Part shown: positions 24,496-33,715 of the stretch, piece after piece
Position numbering within the stretch: position 1 is the stretch's first letter
Layout of the letters: every line of letters starts with the position of its first letter
Assembly: GCA_016788905.1 (NCBI GenBank)
Contig: JAEURZ010000004.1
Coordinates: forward strand, 100,630-153,315
Direction: 5' to 3'
Source of the DNA: Elusimicrobiota bacterium
GTDB taxonomy: Bacteria > Elusimicrobiota > Elusimicrobia > FEN-1173
DNA: 52,686 bases
The notes under the pieces: model-generated
Seen by the model: only the letters and a program-made list of their open reading frames with translations
What the model was told of the DNA's origin: nothing
The model's database searches: none
Made by a program: the position numbers and the translations under genes

Positions 24496-25851
24496 TTATG
24501 TTCCGAACTTTTTTAGGATCATGGCGCCGCCTAGTCCTCCGGAGGCGCAGGCGGCGGCCATGCCTAGGTGGGAGTTGGGGTCTTCTTTCATGGAATAGAC
24601 CAGGTTGAGGAGGAGGCGTGCTCCTGTGGCCGCTAAGGGATGCCCTAGGGACAAGGTTCCGCCGTTGGGGTTCACGATGCCTTGGTCGTAGGCGGACTCC
24701 CAGTTTTGTCGGTATTTTTCTTTTCCGACGCGGAAAATGGACAGGCAGGTGGCGGCAAAGGCTTCGTGGAGTTCGATGTGATCCAGTTCGGAAAAACGGA
24801 CTCCGGCTCGCTCCAGGGCGAGCCCCGCCGCAAACACGGGAGAGATCCCCATATACGCGGGATTGGATCCCCAAAAACCCCAGGAGTGGATCTCCGCTAA
24901 AATTTCGAGACCCAAGGTCCGGGCCCTTTCTTCCGACGTCACAATGAGGACGGCGGCCCCGTCGGATCGGGAGCAGGCGTTGAACAGGCTGACGGTCCCC
25001 TTCGTCTTCTCTTCTTCAAACATTTTCCCAAGGATGAACGCTCCGTTATCCTGATAAAACTTTTTAATGGGATAGGCGGCGTTGTCGAAAAGAGTTGGAG
25101 CCTTCTCCATCATCCGTGGTTTTTCCACTAAACTTTGCCGTAAAAATGGATTCTCGTCGCGGCTGAGAACAAGGGTATTCCCTTTTTTGACCGGAGTCAC
25201 GTGGGTGTCGTAGAAACCCCGTTTTTCCGCCTCCAGGCCTTTCCTGTAACTGTCCAGGGCATATCGGTCTTGGGCCTCCCGTGAAATGGAATAGATTTGG
25301 GCGCATATCTCTGCCGTGGCCGCCATGTTGATTTTGTGGATGGGATCGGTGAGGCCTTCTTCCGTGGTGTCGGTGATGGTAATCTCCGGGTCGTTCCAAA
25401 GTTCGGCCCAATGGGTTTTAACGGTTTCGAGTGAGCGAAGTTTTTTATGGTCCCGGGGGCCACGGATGGCGTAGGGGAAATTGGACATGGATTCCGTTCC
25501 GCCGGCCAAGTAGAGGTCGCCGTCTCCCATGATAATGTGGCGGTAGGCGCTCGCGACAGTTTCCAGGCTGGAAATACAATTTTGTTGGATGGTGTAGGCT
25601 TGGACTTTTTCAGGAAGACCCGCTTTCAGCGCGGAGACCCGGGCGATGTTTGGGGCGTGGGATCCCTGGCCCACCCACCCCACCAGAACACCATCAACGG
25701 CGTGGGGATAGAGAGACGTCCGCTGGATGATCTCCCGAATAGCCATTTCCATCAGGTCTTCGGGGAGGAATCCGGCGAGGCTTTTTCCCAAATGCCCGAT
25801 AGGGGTTCGGACGCCCCCGCAGATGACCACTTTTTTTTGAGTTGGTTTCAT
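24496..25851 (-). CDS. Thiolase (acetyl-CoA C-acyltransferase family)
   Basis: Encodes about 451 residues. Thiolases either cleave 3-ketoacyl-CoA in beta-oxidation or condense two acetyl-CoA. The acylation cysteine is C92 (QQNCISSLE), and the remaining catalytic motifs are ELHEAFAA, LSLGHPLAATGARL and the second cysteine in AAACASGGLGGAM. At about 450 residues it is longer than biosynthetic AtoB-type enzymes (about 390) and closer to FadI/trifunctional-beta-like forms. No other fatty-acid degradation gene is nearby, so direction of reaction is undecided. The frame extends to 25881, but the ATG at 25851 follows an AAGAGGCG site and matches family starts. It has a divergent promoter pair with miaB. 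Confidence 0.88.
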   Translation of the reverse strand: MKPTQKKVVICGGVRTPIGHLGKSLAGFLPEDLMEMAIREIIQRTSLYPHAVDGVLVGWVGQGSHAPNIARVSALKAGLPEKVQAYTIQQNCISSLETVASAYRHIIMGDGDLYLAGGTESMSNFPYAIRGPRDHKKLRSLETVKTHWAELWNDPEITITDTTEEGLTDPIHKINMAATAEICAQIYSISREAQDRYALDSYRKGLEAEKRGFYDTHVTPVKKGNTLVLSRDENPFLRQSLVEKPRMMEKAPTLFDNAAYPIKKFYQDNGAFILGKMFEEEKTKGTVSLFNACSRSDGAAVLIVTSEERARTLGLEILAEIHSWGFWGSNPAYMGISPVFAAGLALERAGVRFSELDHIELHEAFAATCLSIFRVGKEKYRQNWESAYDQGIVNPNGGTLSLGHPLAATGARLLLNLVYSMKEDPNSHLGMAAACASGGLGGAMILKKFGT

Positions 25852-25868
25852 GGTTCGCCTCTTGTTTA

Positions 25869-25897
25869 AACCTACCCCCAAGTAATGACTTTGTCAA
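25869..25897 (-). promoter_or_regulatory. Minus-strand promoter of the thiolase gene
   Basis: On the minus strand a perfect TTGACA (complement of 25892-25897) is followed after 17 bases by TAGGTT (complement of 25869-25874). The -10 is weak. The thiolase ATG at 25851 follows, with AAGAGGCG as ribosome binding site. Confidence 0.5.
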
Positions 25898-25919
25898 CGG
25901 GAAAACCTTGCAAGAGTTG

Positions 25920-25925
25920 TATAAT
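25920..25925 (+). promoter_or_regulatory. miaB -10 box, leaderless type
   Basis: A perfect TATAAT lies 6 bases before the miaB ATG at 25932, with no ribosome binding site between. A good -35 box at 17 bases is not seen; TTGTCA (25891-25896) is 23 bases away, too far for a normal spacer. The placement still matches the other leaderless-type starts in this window. Confidence 0.5.
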
Positions 25926-25931
25926 GCCGCC

Positions 25932-27296
25932 ATGCGTTTTTACGTAGAGACATTTGGGTGTCAGATGAATGTTGCCGATAGTCTAGAGATGGGGCGACGA
26001 CTTCGGGCACGGGGGTACCGGTCCACGCGGGAGTTGGGTCGGGCGGATATTGTGTTGGTCAACAGCTGTACCGTGCGGGATCACGCGGAACACAAGGCCC
26101 TCTCGTATTTAGGACGTTTGGCCGATTGGAAAGAGGCGGTGCCGGGTCGGTTGTTGATTTTCGCCGGATGCGCGGCGGAACGATTGAAAGATAAATTAGG
26201 CCATCGGTTCCCCCAAGTGGGGTTGGTGGTGGGGGCGAAGTCCATCGCGGATTTTGATCAATTGTTGGAGGATCATTTGCCGGCCCCTTCCTTTGATGGG
26301 AAGCAGGAATGGACCGATGCGTGGGGGTGGGCCCCCGGTTTAGGCGCTCTGGGGTTGCCGGGGGAGGGAACCACCGCTTTCGTGACGACCATGCGGGGCT
26401 GCAATTACGTTTGCACCTATTGTGTGGTCCCCTCGGTGCGAGGGCGGGAACTTTACCGTCCGGCGGCCAGTGTCTTGGCGGAGGTGGCGGAACGGTCGGC
26501 CCAGGGGCAGCCGGAAATCCTTTTGCTCGGCCAAACGGTCAATTCGTACCGACCAACGGGTGAAAACGCGGATTCGACGGGACGGGACATCCGAAACTTT
26601 TCGGATTTGCTGGAAGCGGTCGACCGGGTGCCGGGGGTTCGCCGGATCCGATTTATGAGCCCGCACCCCCATTACGTGGATGAAGATTTCGCACGGAGAA
26701 TGGGGACGACTCAGCGGGTGTGCCCGCATATTCATTTGCCGGTCCAATCGGGGTCGGACCCGGTGTTGGCCCGGATGCGACGAACTTACACCCGGGACGA
26801 ATTTGTTCAAAAAGTGGAGACTTTGCGGCGGCACGTTCCAGGAATTGCGGTGACCACGGATTTTATTGTGGGGTTTCCTGGGGAAACGGAAGAGGATTTT
26901 CAAGCCACGCTTCGGTTGGTGCGGGAGGCGGATTTTGATGGGGCTTACACCTTTAAATATTCGCCGCGCCCGGGGACGGGGTCAGCGAAAGAAACAGATG
27001 ACGTATCGGAATGGGTGAAAGACGAACGTTTGGCGCGGCTGATGGATGAAACGGATTCCCGTTCACGAAAAAAACTGGCCGCGTTGGCCGGACAGAACCA
27101 GAACATTCTGGTGGAGGCGGTTCAATCTCTGGAGGACGGGTTTGAATTGGACGGGCGCACGGAACACTGTCGGAAAATGTTTGTGACCTCGGACCATCAT
27201 CCCGGGGTAGGGGCTGTGGTAAGGGCCCGTGTTGACCGAGTGGAAGGGAAAACGCTTTATGGACGCGTCCTTGAAGAGAGGCGTGGATTGCCATGA
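25932..27296 (+). CDS. miaB: tRNA-2-methylthio-N6-dimethylallyladenosine synthase MiaB
   Basis: Encodes 454 residues. MiaB is a radical SAM methylthiotransferase acting on i6A37 of tRNAs. The N-terminal UPF0004 domain has YVETFGCQMNVADSLEM, NSCTVRDHAEHKAL and FAGCAAERL. The radical SAM cysteines are C157, C161 and C164 (RGCNYVCTYCVVPSVRGRE), and a TRAM domain ends the protein. The open frame begins at 25842, but those residues overlap the start of the divergent thiolase gene; ATG 25932 gives the standard MiaB N-terminus and sits 6 bases after TATAAT. It ends in an ATGA overlap with the lytic transglycosylase. Confidence 0.95.
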   Translation: MRFYVETFGCQMNVADSLEMGRRLRARGYRSTRELGRADIVLVNSCTVRDHAEHKALSYLGRLADWKEAVPGRLLIFAGCAAERLKDKLGHRFPQVGLVVGAKSIADFDQLLEDHLPAPSFDGKQEWTDAWGWAPGLGALGLPGEGTTAFVTTMRGCNYVCTYCVVPSVRGRELYRPAASVLAEVAERSAQGQPEILLLGQTVNSYRPTGENADSTGRDIRNFSDLLEAVDRVPGVRRIRFMSPHPHYVDEDFARRMGTTQRVCPHIHLPVQSGSDPVLARMRRTYTRDEFVQKVETLRRHVPGIAVTTDFIVGFPGETEEDFQATLRLVREADFDGAYTFKYSPRPGTGSAKETDDVSEWVKDERLARLMDETDSRSRKKLAALAGQNQNILVEAVQSLEDGFELDGRTEHCRKMFVTSDHHPGVGAVVRARVDRVEGKTLYGRVLEERRGLP

Positions 27297-27871
27297 GGAT
27301 TACGGGGCGGCGGTTGAACCCGCGAAGGCGGGGGAAATTTATCGGGGTGATTTTTTTGTGTGGGGTGGTGGTGTTCCTTGGAGTTCAGCTGGTCTGGCGG
27401 GCCGCCCGCCCGCTCATGCACATGGACCTGATTGAGACCTACGCCACGGCCGAAAACTTTGATCCGTTTTTTGTCCTGGCGCTGGTGCGGGTGGAATCCG
27501 GATTTTCAAAGACGGCCAAGTCCCATCGAGGGGCCGTGGGGTTGATGCAGCTCATGCCTGAAACAGGAAAAGAAATGGCGATGCGATTGGGAATGGATCC
27601 CGCCCAGACGAATTTGGCCGATCCGGAAACGAATATTCGCTTGGGGGTCCATTACCTCGGGGTCTTGCGCCAGGAGTTTGGAGAGGATCCCGTGGCCCTT
27701 TTGGCCGCCTACAATGGCGGCCCGAGAAATGTGCGCAAATGGATCAAAAACGGACCCCTGACGATTCAGGATATTCCTTTTTCAGAAACCCGAACATTTG
27801 TGACCCGGGTATTGGCCACGGAGAAATCCATCCGACGGCTTCAACAGGTAAAGGGGTTCTTTCATGACTGA
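27293..27871 (+). CDS. Membrane-anchored lytic transglycosylase (SLT family)
   Basis: Encodes 192 residues. One N-terminal hydrophobic helix (about 16-35) anchors the protein or serves as signal; the rest is a lysozyme-like SLT domain that cleaves the glycan strands of peptidoglycan. Visible motifs are the catalytic glutamate in ALVRVESGF, GAVGLMQLMPETG, the NIRLGVHYL helix and LLAAYNGGPRNVRKW. It overlaps miaB by 4 bases and mutS by 8 bases, so it is part of the miaB-mutS transcription unit despite unrelated function. Confidence 0.9.
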   Translation: MRITGRRLNPRRRGKFIGVIFLCGVVVFLGVQLVWRAARPLMHMDLIETYATAENFDPFFVLALVRVESGFSKTAKSHRGAVGLMQLMPETGKEMAMRLGMDPAQTNLADPETNIRLGVHYLGVLRQEFGEDPVALLAAYNGGPRNVRKWIKNGPLTIQDIPFSETRTFVTRVLATEKSIRRLQQVKGFFHD

Positions 27872-30494
27872 ACCATCCGTTCCTTCCGTTAACCTCACGC
27901 CGGTGATGCGGCAATACCGAAATTTGAAATCCAAGAACCCTGACGCGCTCCTGTTTTTTCGGTTGGGCGATTTTTATGAGTTGTTTGAAGAAGACGCCCG
28001 GCGTGCGGCCCCTATTTTGGAACTGGTGTTGACCCAGCGGCAGGGGGTTCCTATGTGTGGGTTTCCCCATCACGCTTTCTCGGGTTATCTTGGGAAACTC
28101 TTGAAACAGGGGTTGCGGGTGGCGGTGGCGGAACAGATGGAAGACCCTTCCGCCGCGAAAGGGATGGTGGCCCGGGATGTGGTTCGGATCGTTTCCCCGG
28201 GGACGGTGTTGGAGGAAGAACTCCTGTCGGCGAAAGAAAATAATTTTTTAGCGGCGGTCTGGCCCTCTCAGGAAAAAAGGGGGGCCGGTTTGGCTTGGGC
28301 GGATATGTCCACAGGGGAATTCCGCTACGCCCGTTTTGGAGAAGGGGACTCTGCGGTTCGACGGTTGGCGGATGAATTGGGTCGGATCTCGCCTCGTGAA
28401 ATCCTTTGGCCCGAAGGGGTGGTGGCTCCCCTGGGTCGGACAGTGACCTCCGTCCCCTCGCTTCTCTTTATGGACGAGGGGTTAGATCGACGGGCGGAAA
28501 CTCTTTTCAGGGTTTCGGGGATGGCCGGGTTTGGGCTGGCGGTGGGGCATCCGGCGCGACCGGCGGTGGCGGCATTGCTTTCCTATGTAGAAAAGAACCA
28601 AGCTTCGGCGTTGGGCGCTCTCCGCCCTCCCCAGGTTTTCAACCTCGATGAGTTCATGGTGTTGGATGAGGGAGCGATTCGGCGATTGGATCTTTTGCCC
28701 GAGCCGGGGGCCCGGCCCACCGGGGTTCCCACCTGCCTATGGAATTTGATTGACATCACCGCCACGGCCATGGGAGGCCGGCGGTTGAACGCCTGGTTGC
28801 TCCGTCCTTTGATGGATCGGAAGGCCATTGGGGAACGACAGGATCGCGTGGAATATTTTTTTAACGCCCGACGGGAACGGAAGGAGCTTCAAACACTCCT
28901 CCGGGAGACCGCGGATTTAGAACGGATTTTATCACGTTTAACGGCCGGAACCGTGACCGGCCGGGATTTGAGCGCGCTCCGGCGAACGATTCGGTTGGCG
29001 CCTGAAGCGGGAAGCATTTTAAGTGAATCGGTGACTCTCACGGGAGACCATCCGTTGGGGGCCCTGTCGGAGGCGTTCCATGTCCCTCCGGAACTCCGGG
29101 ACCTCTTAGAGTCGGCCTTAGCGGACGCCCCTCCCATGCGTTTGGCGGAGGGGGGAGTGATTCGGGAGGGTTATTCGGCGGCGTTGGATGAATTGAGGGC
29201 CTTGGCTTCCCAGGGGCGAGGATGGATCTCGGGGTTAGAAGCGGAAGAGCGGGAGAAGACCAGCATCGGTTCATTGAAGATCGGGTTCACTTCTGTTTTT
29301 GGGTATTACCTGGAAGTGTCGAAATCCAATTTGGGGAAGGTCCCTTCCCACTGGATTCGGAAACAAACATTGGTAAACGCGGAACGGTATGTCACACCGG
29401 AACTGAAGGCCCAAGAAGAAAAAATTCTGGGGGCAGATGAGAAAGCTCTGGCGTTGGAGCGCGAACTTTTAGCGGAATTGCGGGACCGGGTTTTGGCTCA
29501 TCGGGAATCTCTTTTCCGTTTGGCTGAAGCGTTGGGGCAATCGGACGCGTTGGCGGCCTTGGCAGAAAGCGCCGAACGGGGTCGCTGGGTTCGCCCGGAA
29601 ATCACCGACGCCGATGTGTTTGTTGCCGATCAATCGCGGCACCCCGTGGTGGAGCGGGTGTTGGAATCGCGAGGCGGCGGGGCTTTCGTTCCGAACGATA
29701 TTTATTTGGATGATCAGGAGGAACGTCTTCTCCTGGTGACCGGCCCGAACATGGGGGGGAAATCCACCTATCTTCGACAGGCGGCCTTGACAGCGGTTTT
29801 GGCCCAAATGGGATCTTTTGTTCCCGCCGCAAAAGCTCGTTTGGGATTGGTGGATCGGATTTTTACCCGGATTGGGGCGGGGGATGATTTAGCGGGCGGG
29901 GCCTCCACCTTCATGGTCGAAATGCGTGAAGTGGCGGACATCCTGTTGAACGCGACCTCCCGAAGTTTGGTGATCTTGGACGAAGTGGGGCGGGGGACCT
30001 CGACCTACGACGGTTTAGCGGTGGCGTGGGCCACGGCTGAGTGGTTGGCGGGCACCCCGGAACGGCTGGGGCCTAAGGTTCTTTTTGCGACCCATTATTT
30101 CGAATTGACAGAATTGGCCCATCTTCTGCCGCGGGTGAAGAACCATCACGCGGCGGTGCGCGAATGGACCCGGCCGGACGGAAAAAGTGAGCTGGTGTTC
30201 CTTCACCAGATTCTTTCGGGGCCGGCGGATCGGTCCTACGGGGTTCATGTGGCCCAAATGGCGGGGCTTCCAGCGGGCGTGGTCACCCGGGCAAGAGAAT
30301 TGTTGAAGGGATTTGAAGCGGGGCGGCGAATCGAACACCGGCAAGCGCCGAAAGGACAGCGGGATCTTTTTTCCGATCATCCGGCGATCGAAGCGCTCCG
30401 TGCCCTTAACCCCAACGGATTAACTCCTTTGGCGGCGCTCCAAGCGTTGGATGAGTTGAAACGAAAACTGGAGGGGGACGTCCGGGGAGCGTAA
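27864..30494 (+). CDS. mutS: DNA mismatch repair protein MutS
   Basis: Encodes 876 residues. MutS recognises mismatches and starts repair with MutL. The mismatch-wedge motif is F37-Y38-E39 (GDFYELFEE). The connector, lever and clamp domains follow. The ATPase has Walker A GPNMGGKST (from residue 627), the STFMVEMREVADIL segment, Walker B LVILDEVGRGTSTYDG and ATHYFELTEL. The C-terminal helix-turn-helix region ends LQALDELKRKLEG. The length and the FYE motif indicate true MutS1, not MutS2. mutL follows downstream, separated by a PilZ gene. Confidence 0.97.
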   Translation: MTEPSVPSVNLTPVMRQYRNLKSKNPDALLFFRLGDFYELFEEDARRAAPILELVLTQRQGVPMCGFPHHAFSGYLGKLLKQGLRVAVAEQMEDPSAAKGMVARDVVRIVSPGTVLEEELLSAKENNFLAAVWPSQEKRGAGLAWADMSTGEFRYARFGEGDSAVRRLADELGRISPREILWPEGVVAPLGRTVTSVPSLLFMDEGLDRRAETLFRVSGMAGFGLAVGHPARPAVAALLSYVEKNQASALGALRPPQVFNLDEFMVLDEGAIRRLDLLPEPGARPTGVPTCLWNLIDITATAMGGRRLNAWLLRPLMDRKAIGERQDRVEYFFNARRERKELQTLLRETADLERILSRLTAGTVTGRDLSALRRTIRLAPEAGSILSESVTLTGDHPLGALSEAFHVPPELRDLLESALADAPPMRLAEGGVIREGYSAALDELRALASQGRGWISGLEAEEREKTSIGSLKIGFTSVFGYYLEVSKSNLGKVPSHWIRKQTLVNAERYVTPELKAQEEKILGADEKALALERELLAELRDRVLAHRESLFRLAEALGQSDALAALAESAERGRWVRPEITDADVFVADQSRHPVVERVLESRGGGAFVPNDIYLDDQEERLLLVTGPNMGGKSTYLRQAALTAVLAQMGSFVPAAKARLGLVDRIFTRIGAGDDLAGGASTFMVEMREVADILLNATSRSLVILDEVGRGTSTYDGLAVAWATAEWLAGTPERLGPKVLFATHYFELTELAHLLPRVKNHHAAVREWTRPDGKSELVFLHQILSGPADRSYGVHVAQMAGLPAGVVTRARELLKGFEAGRRIEHRQAPKGQRDLFSDHPAIEALRALNPNGLTPLAALQALDELKRKLEGDVRGA

Positions 30495-30500
30495 AAATCT

Positions 30501-30528
30501 TTTCGATTGGTGTGGTCTTTGTTATGAT
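30501..30528 (+). promoter_or_regulatory. Possible promoter of the PilZ-mutL unit
   Basis: TTTCGA (30501-30506) and TATGAT (30523-30528) are spaced by 16 bases. The -35 match is weak. The PilZ ATG at 30567 has GGGAGGG (30556-30562) as ribosome binding site, so this transcript would have an ordinary leader. Confidence 0.4.
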
Positions 30529-30566
30529 GAGCGCGGTGCTCACATGGTTGGTCCTGGGAGGGATTC

Positions 30567-31001
30567 ATGCTGAAGGCAGAAAAACGTAGTCACAAGCGGT
30601 TTCCAGTATTGAAAGATATTGCGGAGCCGGTGGACTTGTTTGTGATGGATCCTACCGTGCGAGAAGTCCCGGCGGTGTTGACCAACTTATCCGCGGGGGG
30701 AATGGCGTTGATCGTGTTCGCCCATGTGTCTGGAAACGCCAAACTCAAAATGCTCTTGGACGTCCCCGGTTTGGAAGGGGTCGAACTGCTGGGCCGCGTG
30801 GCCTGGATCGCGCCGAAAGGGGATACGACCGGCGTGGGGGTTAAGTTTGATCACTTGAAAAAAGAAACAGTTGATAAGATTAACGCGATGGCGGAAGACT
30901 TTCAAGATTGTGAATTGAAACTTTCTTTCGGTGTGAAAGATGTGTGTTTCCGAAAATGCGGTTATTTCTCCCTGTGCGCGAAACCGGTCAAACTGAAATA
31001 A
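30567..31001 (+). CDS. PilZ-domain protein with C-terminal cysteine cluster
   Basis: Encodes 144 residues. PilZ domains bind cyclic di-GMP. The N-terminal RSHKR gives the R-x3-R motif and NLSAGGMAL gives the [DN]-x-S-x2-G motif, so the nucleotide-binding residues look intact. After the beta-barrel (GRVAWIAPKGDTTGVGVKF) and a helix, the last 25 residues hold four cysteines (QDCELKL, then DVCFRKCGYFSLC). This cluster is unusual for a PilZ protein and could bind metal or report redox state. The stop is followed directly by the mutL GTG, so the two genes are coupled. Confidence 0.82.
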   Translation: MLKAEKRSHKRFPVLKDIAEPVDLFVMDPTVREVPAVLTNLSAGGMALIVFAHVSGNAKLKMLLDVPGLEGVELLGRVAWIAPKGDTTGVGVKFDHLKKETVDKINAMAEDFQDCELKLSFGVKDVCFRKCGYFSLCAKPVKLK

Positions 31002-32819
31002 GTGGCCCACGTCCTTAAATTGAACGAAGACATCATCCGCGGGATTGCCGCGGGTGAGGTGGTGGAACGTCCGGCGTCCGTTCTGAAAGAATTGATGGAA
31101 AATTCTCTCGACGCGGGGGCCGGACGGATAGATGTGGAATGGCGAGAAGCCGGGCGGAAACGGTTGCGTGTTTCCGATGATGGGGAAGGCATGACGCCCG
31201 AGGACGCTCGTCTGTCCCTGGAACGGCACGCTACCTCCAAAATCCGCAATTTAGATGATTTGGAGCGGGTGGGCACCTTCGGGTTTCGCGGGGAGGCGTT
31301 GCCTTCCATCATGGCTGTTTCTCGGTTTGAATTACTCACCCGGCGGGCTGACGCTCCTGAAGCGTGGGCCCTTCGCGCGGAGGCCGGACGTGTGACGTTT
31401 GACGGTCCCGCTGGCGCGCCGGGAGGGACCTCGGTGACCGCCGACGACTTGTTCTTCGCCGTACCCGCCCGATTGAAATTCCTCAAATCCGATCCCACCG
31501 AACGATCGCTCCTCTTCCGTGCGGTTGAAGACGCCGCTTGGGCGGCTCCGCGGACGGCTTTTCGCGTAATTTCTGAAGGGAAAGCGACGTTGTCTCTTCC
31601 CGCACTGGGAGGCGAAGAGACCGGGATGATGGAGCGGTTGGAATCCCTGTGGGGAGTGGATCGTGCCCAATCGTTAAAACCAGTGGACGAATCGGGACGG
31701 TTTATGCGGGTGCGGGGGTGGGTGTCGGACGTGAACGCGCCCCAGTCCACCGCCCGGTATCAACGCTTTTTTGTCAACCAACGGGTGGTGACCAGCCGGC
31801 GGCTCTCGCACGCTCTCTACGACGGGTACCGGGGCCGCCTCTTGGTGGGGCGGCACCCCGCCGCGCTGCTCTTTATCGAAGTGGACCCGACCCTGGTGGA
31901 CGTCAATGTCCATCCCGCGAAAAGGGAGGTTCGGCTTTCCCACGAAAGCGAAGTCCATGATTTTCTCAGTCGTGCGATTCAAAAGGCGCTTGGCCGAAGC
32001 GTTCAGCCCCGGACCGTGTTTGGGGCTCCGAGGGCCGATCTCGACGTTCCACCGGAATTTTCACCTCTTCCCACTGGGATTTCCTCCGGAGTGGGCCGGG
32101 GGTCGTTTGCCGCGCCAAAATTTCAACGGGGCCCCTCAACGGCGGAAGTCCAAGCTGCCTTTGCTGTTCAATCACCCCTAAGTTTTTTCCCAGGTCCGGG
32201 GGGGGATCGGTTGGAGTCCTCCCAAGAACTGACCCCGGAATACTTTCGCGAAGCGAAGTTTGAGCCCGTGGCTCAACTCTACGCCACGTATATTTTAGCC
32301 CGCGTGGAAGAAAACTATTTTCTCTTTGATCAACACGCTGCCGCGGAGCGGGTCTTGTATGAAGTCTTATCGGAAAAGGCCGCCACGGGCATCCCGGCGA
32401 AACAATCGCTCTTACTGCCCTGGGTTTGGGAACCGTCCCCGGAAGCCTCCGCTGTTGTTCTCGCCCAAAAGATGGATTTTGAACGTCTGGGGTATTCCCT
32501 TGAGCCGTTTGGGGGGAACGCTTGGCGTATTCTGGCTGTGCCGGCCGCGTTGGCGGAGGGGGACAAGGTCCGATCTTTGCTGGAGGGGTTAGTGGATGAT
32601 ATTTTAGCGGGGCGCATCCCGCGCGGGTGGGACGCCCTCGTGACCCGAGCGGCCTGTCGAGGATCCGTGAAGGCGGGGGATCCCTTAGCGCTCCCGGAAA
32701 TGGGGCATCTCATTCAGGAACTTCAGCGGGCGCCACGGCCCTGGACGTGTCCCCACGGTCGGCCAGCTTTTCTCCGTTTTTCTGACGATGATTTGGCGAA
32801 ACGATTTCACCGTGTGTAG
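31002..32819 (+). CDS. mutL: DNA mismatch repair protein MutL (endonuclease type)
   Basis: Encodes 605 residues, starting with GTG directly after the PilZ stop. The GHKL ATPase motifs are complete: GEVVERPASVLKELMENSLDAGA, DDGEGM, RHATSKI and GFRGEALPSI. The linker is Pro/Ser-rich (about 335-400). The C-terminal domain keeps the metal-binding endonuclease motif DQHA-x2-E-x4-E (from residue 443), with ACRGSVKAGD and CPHGRPAF near the end. It is therefore predicted to nick the error strand itself, as in bacteria without MutH. Confidence 0.96.
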   Translation: MAHVLKLNEDIIRGIAAGEVVERPASVLKELMENSLDAGAGRIDVEWREAGRKRLRVSDDGEGMTPEDARLSLERHATSKIRNLDDLERVGTFGFRGEALPSIMAVSRFELLTRRADAPEAWALRAEAGRVTFDGPAGAPGGTSVTADDLFFAVPARLKFLKSDPTERSLLFRAVEDAAWAAPRTAFRVISEGKATLSLPALGGEETGMMERLESLWGVDRAQSLKPVDESGRFMRVRGWVSDVNAPQSTARYQRFFVNQRVVTSRRLSHALYDGYRGRLLVGRHPAALLFIEVDPTLVDVNVHPAKREVRLSHESEVHDFLSRAIQKALGRSVQPRTVFGAPRADLDVPPEFSPLPTGISSGVGRGSFAAPKFQRGPSTAEVQAAFAVQSPLSFFPGPGGDRLESSQELTPEYFREAKFEPVAQLYATYILARVEENYFLFDQHAAAERVLYEVLSEKAATGIPAKQSLLLPWVWEPSPEASAVVLAQKMDFERLGYSLEPFGGNAWRILAVPAALAEGDKVRSLLEGLVDDILAGRIPRGWDALVTRAACRGSVKAGDPLALPEMGHLIQELQRAPRPWTCPHGRPAFLRFSDDDLAKRFHRV

Positions 32820-32825
32820 AATTCA

Positions 32826-32854
32826 TTGACAAAAGGCCTTATTTCCATTAAATT
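32826..32854 (+). promoter_or_regulatory. Promoter of the envelope gene cluster, leaderless type
   Basis: A perfect TTGACA (32826-32831) and TAAATT (32849-32854) are separated by 17 bases. The ATG at 32861 follows after 6 bases with no ribosome binding site. It lies just after the mutL stop and can drive the genes from 32861. Confidence 0.6.
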
Positions 32855-32860
32855 CCTACT

Positions 32861-33715
32861 ATGAGGGACTTCTTTAGAACGTATATAGAAATGCAGGACA
32901 TGGAGTTTACCGTTTATGTAGCGGCCTTCATGTTCGGCTTCATTCTGTTGATCGGGTTGGTGGGGAAATTGATCAAAACGAAACCCGACTCGGTGTCGAC
33001 CGCAAAAAAGGCGGAAAAAAAGGATCCGATCGTCCCGTCCGTGTCCATTGTGGAGCCTTCTGTTCAGGGGCCGATCGATGTTTCCGTCCCTGAAGTTGAT
33101 GGCATGATGATGTGGGAAGGAGACGACGGGAAAAAGAAGAAAAAACCAAAACGGATCCCGGTGGTCCAAGCCTCCCCCTCGTCCGAAAAAGTGATGAAGA
33201 AACCGGTGCCTGTTTTACCCCAAGAACCGATCACCCCCATTCCCCCGGAAGAAAAGACCGTTGTCATTCCTCCTCAAGAAGGTAAAGGGCCAGACCCGGT
33301 GGTTCTTCCTGTTTCTGCTGTTCCTTCTCCGGGGCCAAATTCGGAAGAGGTCTCCCCGTTGCCACCACCCCCCGGTCCTGTCCCCGTGGCGAGCCCTCCC
33401 CCCGTAGAAGAAAAATCTGTGGTCGATTTCCATATGTACGAAACATTGGTCCGGCGCATTGCGGGATTAGAAGCAGAGGTAAAGCGAGAACCCTTGTATT
33501 TGGATCCCCTCCTTAAACGGGTGGGGAATTCGGAAAAACGCTTGGATGAATTGGTCACGGGGGGGGCCCCGGGAGCTAAAGCGGGTCCCGCCGTTCCTGC
33601 CATTGAGGACGAGAAGGGAAACACGCTTGAAACAGAAGTCAAGGAACTCCGGGAGAAAGTGGGAAAACTCCAGAAGCTATTAGAGACACTTTCTGAGGGA
33701 CCGACGGCCCCATGA
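32861..33715 (+). CDS. Membrane-anchored Pro-rich protein with C-terminal coiled coil, function unknown
   Basis: Encodes 284 residues; I do not recognise a family. One membrane helix (about 17-37, VYVAAFMFGFILLIGLVGKL) is followed by a Lys-rich stretch, a long Pro/Val/Glu-rich low-complexity region (about 90-185), and a charged C-terminal region with heptad-like patterns (about 190-225 and 255-280, LETEVKELREKVGKLQKLLETL). The arrangement suggests an inner-membrane protein with a long periplasmic or cytoplasmic spacer. It is the first gene of the cluster, has a leaderless-type promoter and overlaps the next gene as ATGA. The internal ATGs at residues 11 and 14 are alternative starts. Confidence 0.7.
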   Translation: MRDFFRTYIEMQDMEFTVYVAAFMFGFILLIGLVGKLIKTKPDSVSTAKKAEKKDPIVPSVSIVEPSVQGPIDVSVPEVDGMMMWEGDDGKKKKKPKRIPVVQASPSSEKVMKKPVPVLPQEPITPIPPEEKTVVIPPQEGKGPDPVVLPVSAVPSPGPNSEEVSPLPPPPGPVPVASPPPVEEKSVVDFHMYETLVRRIAGLEAEVKREPLYLDPLLKRVGNSEKRLDELVTGGAPGAKAGPAVPAIEDEKGNTLETEVKELREKVGKLQKLLETLSEGPTAP

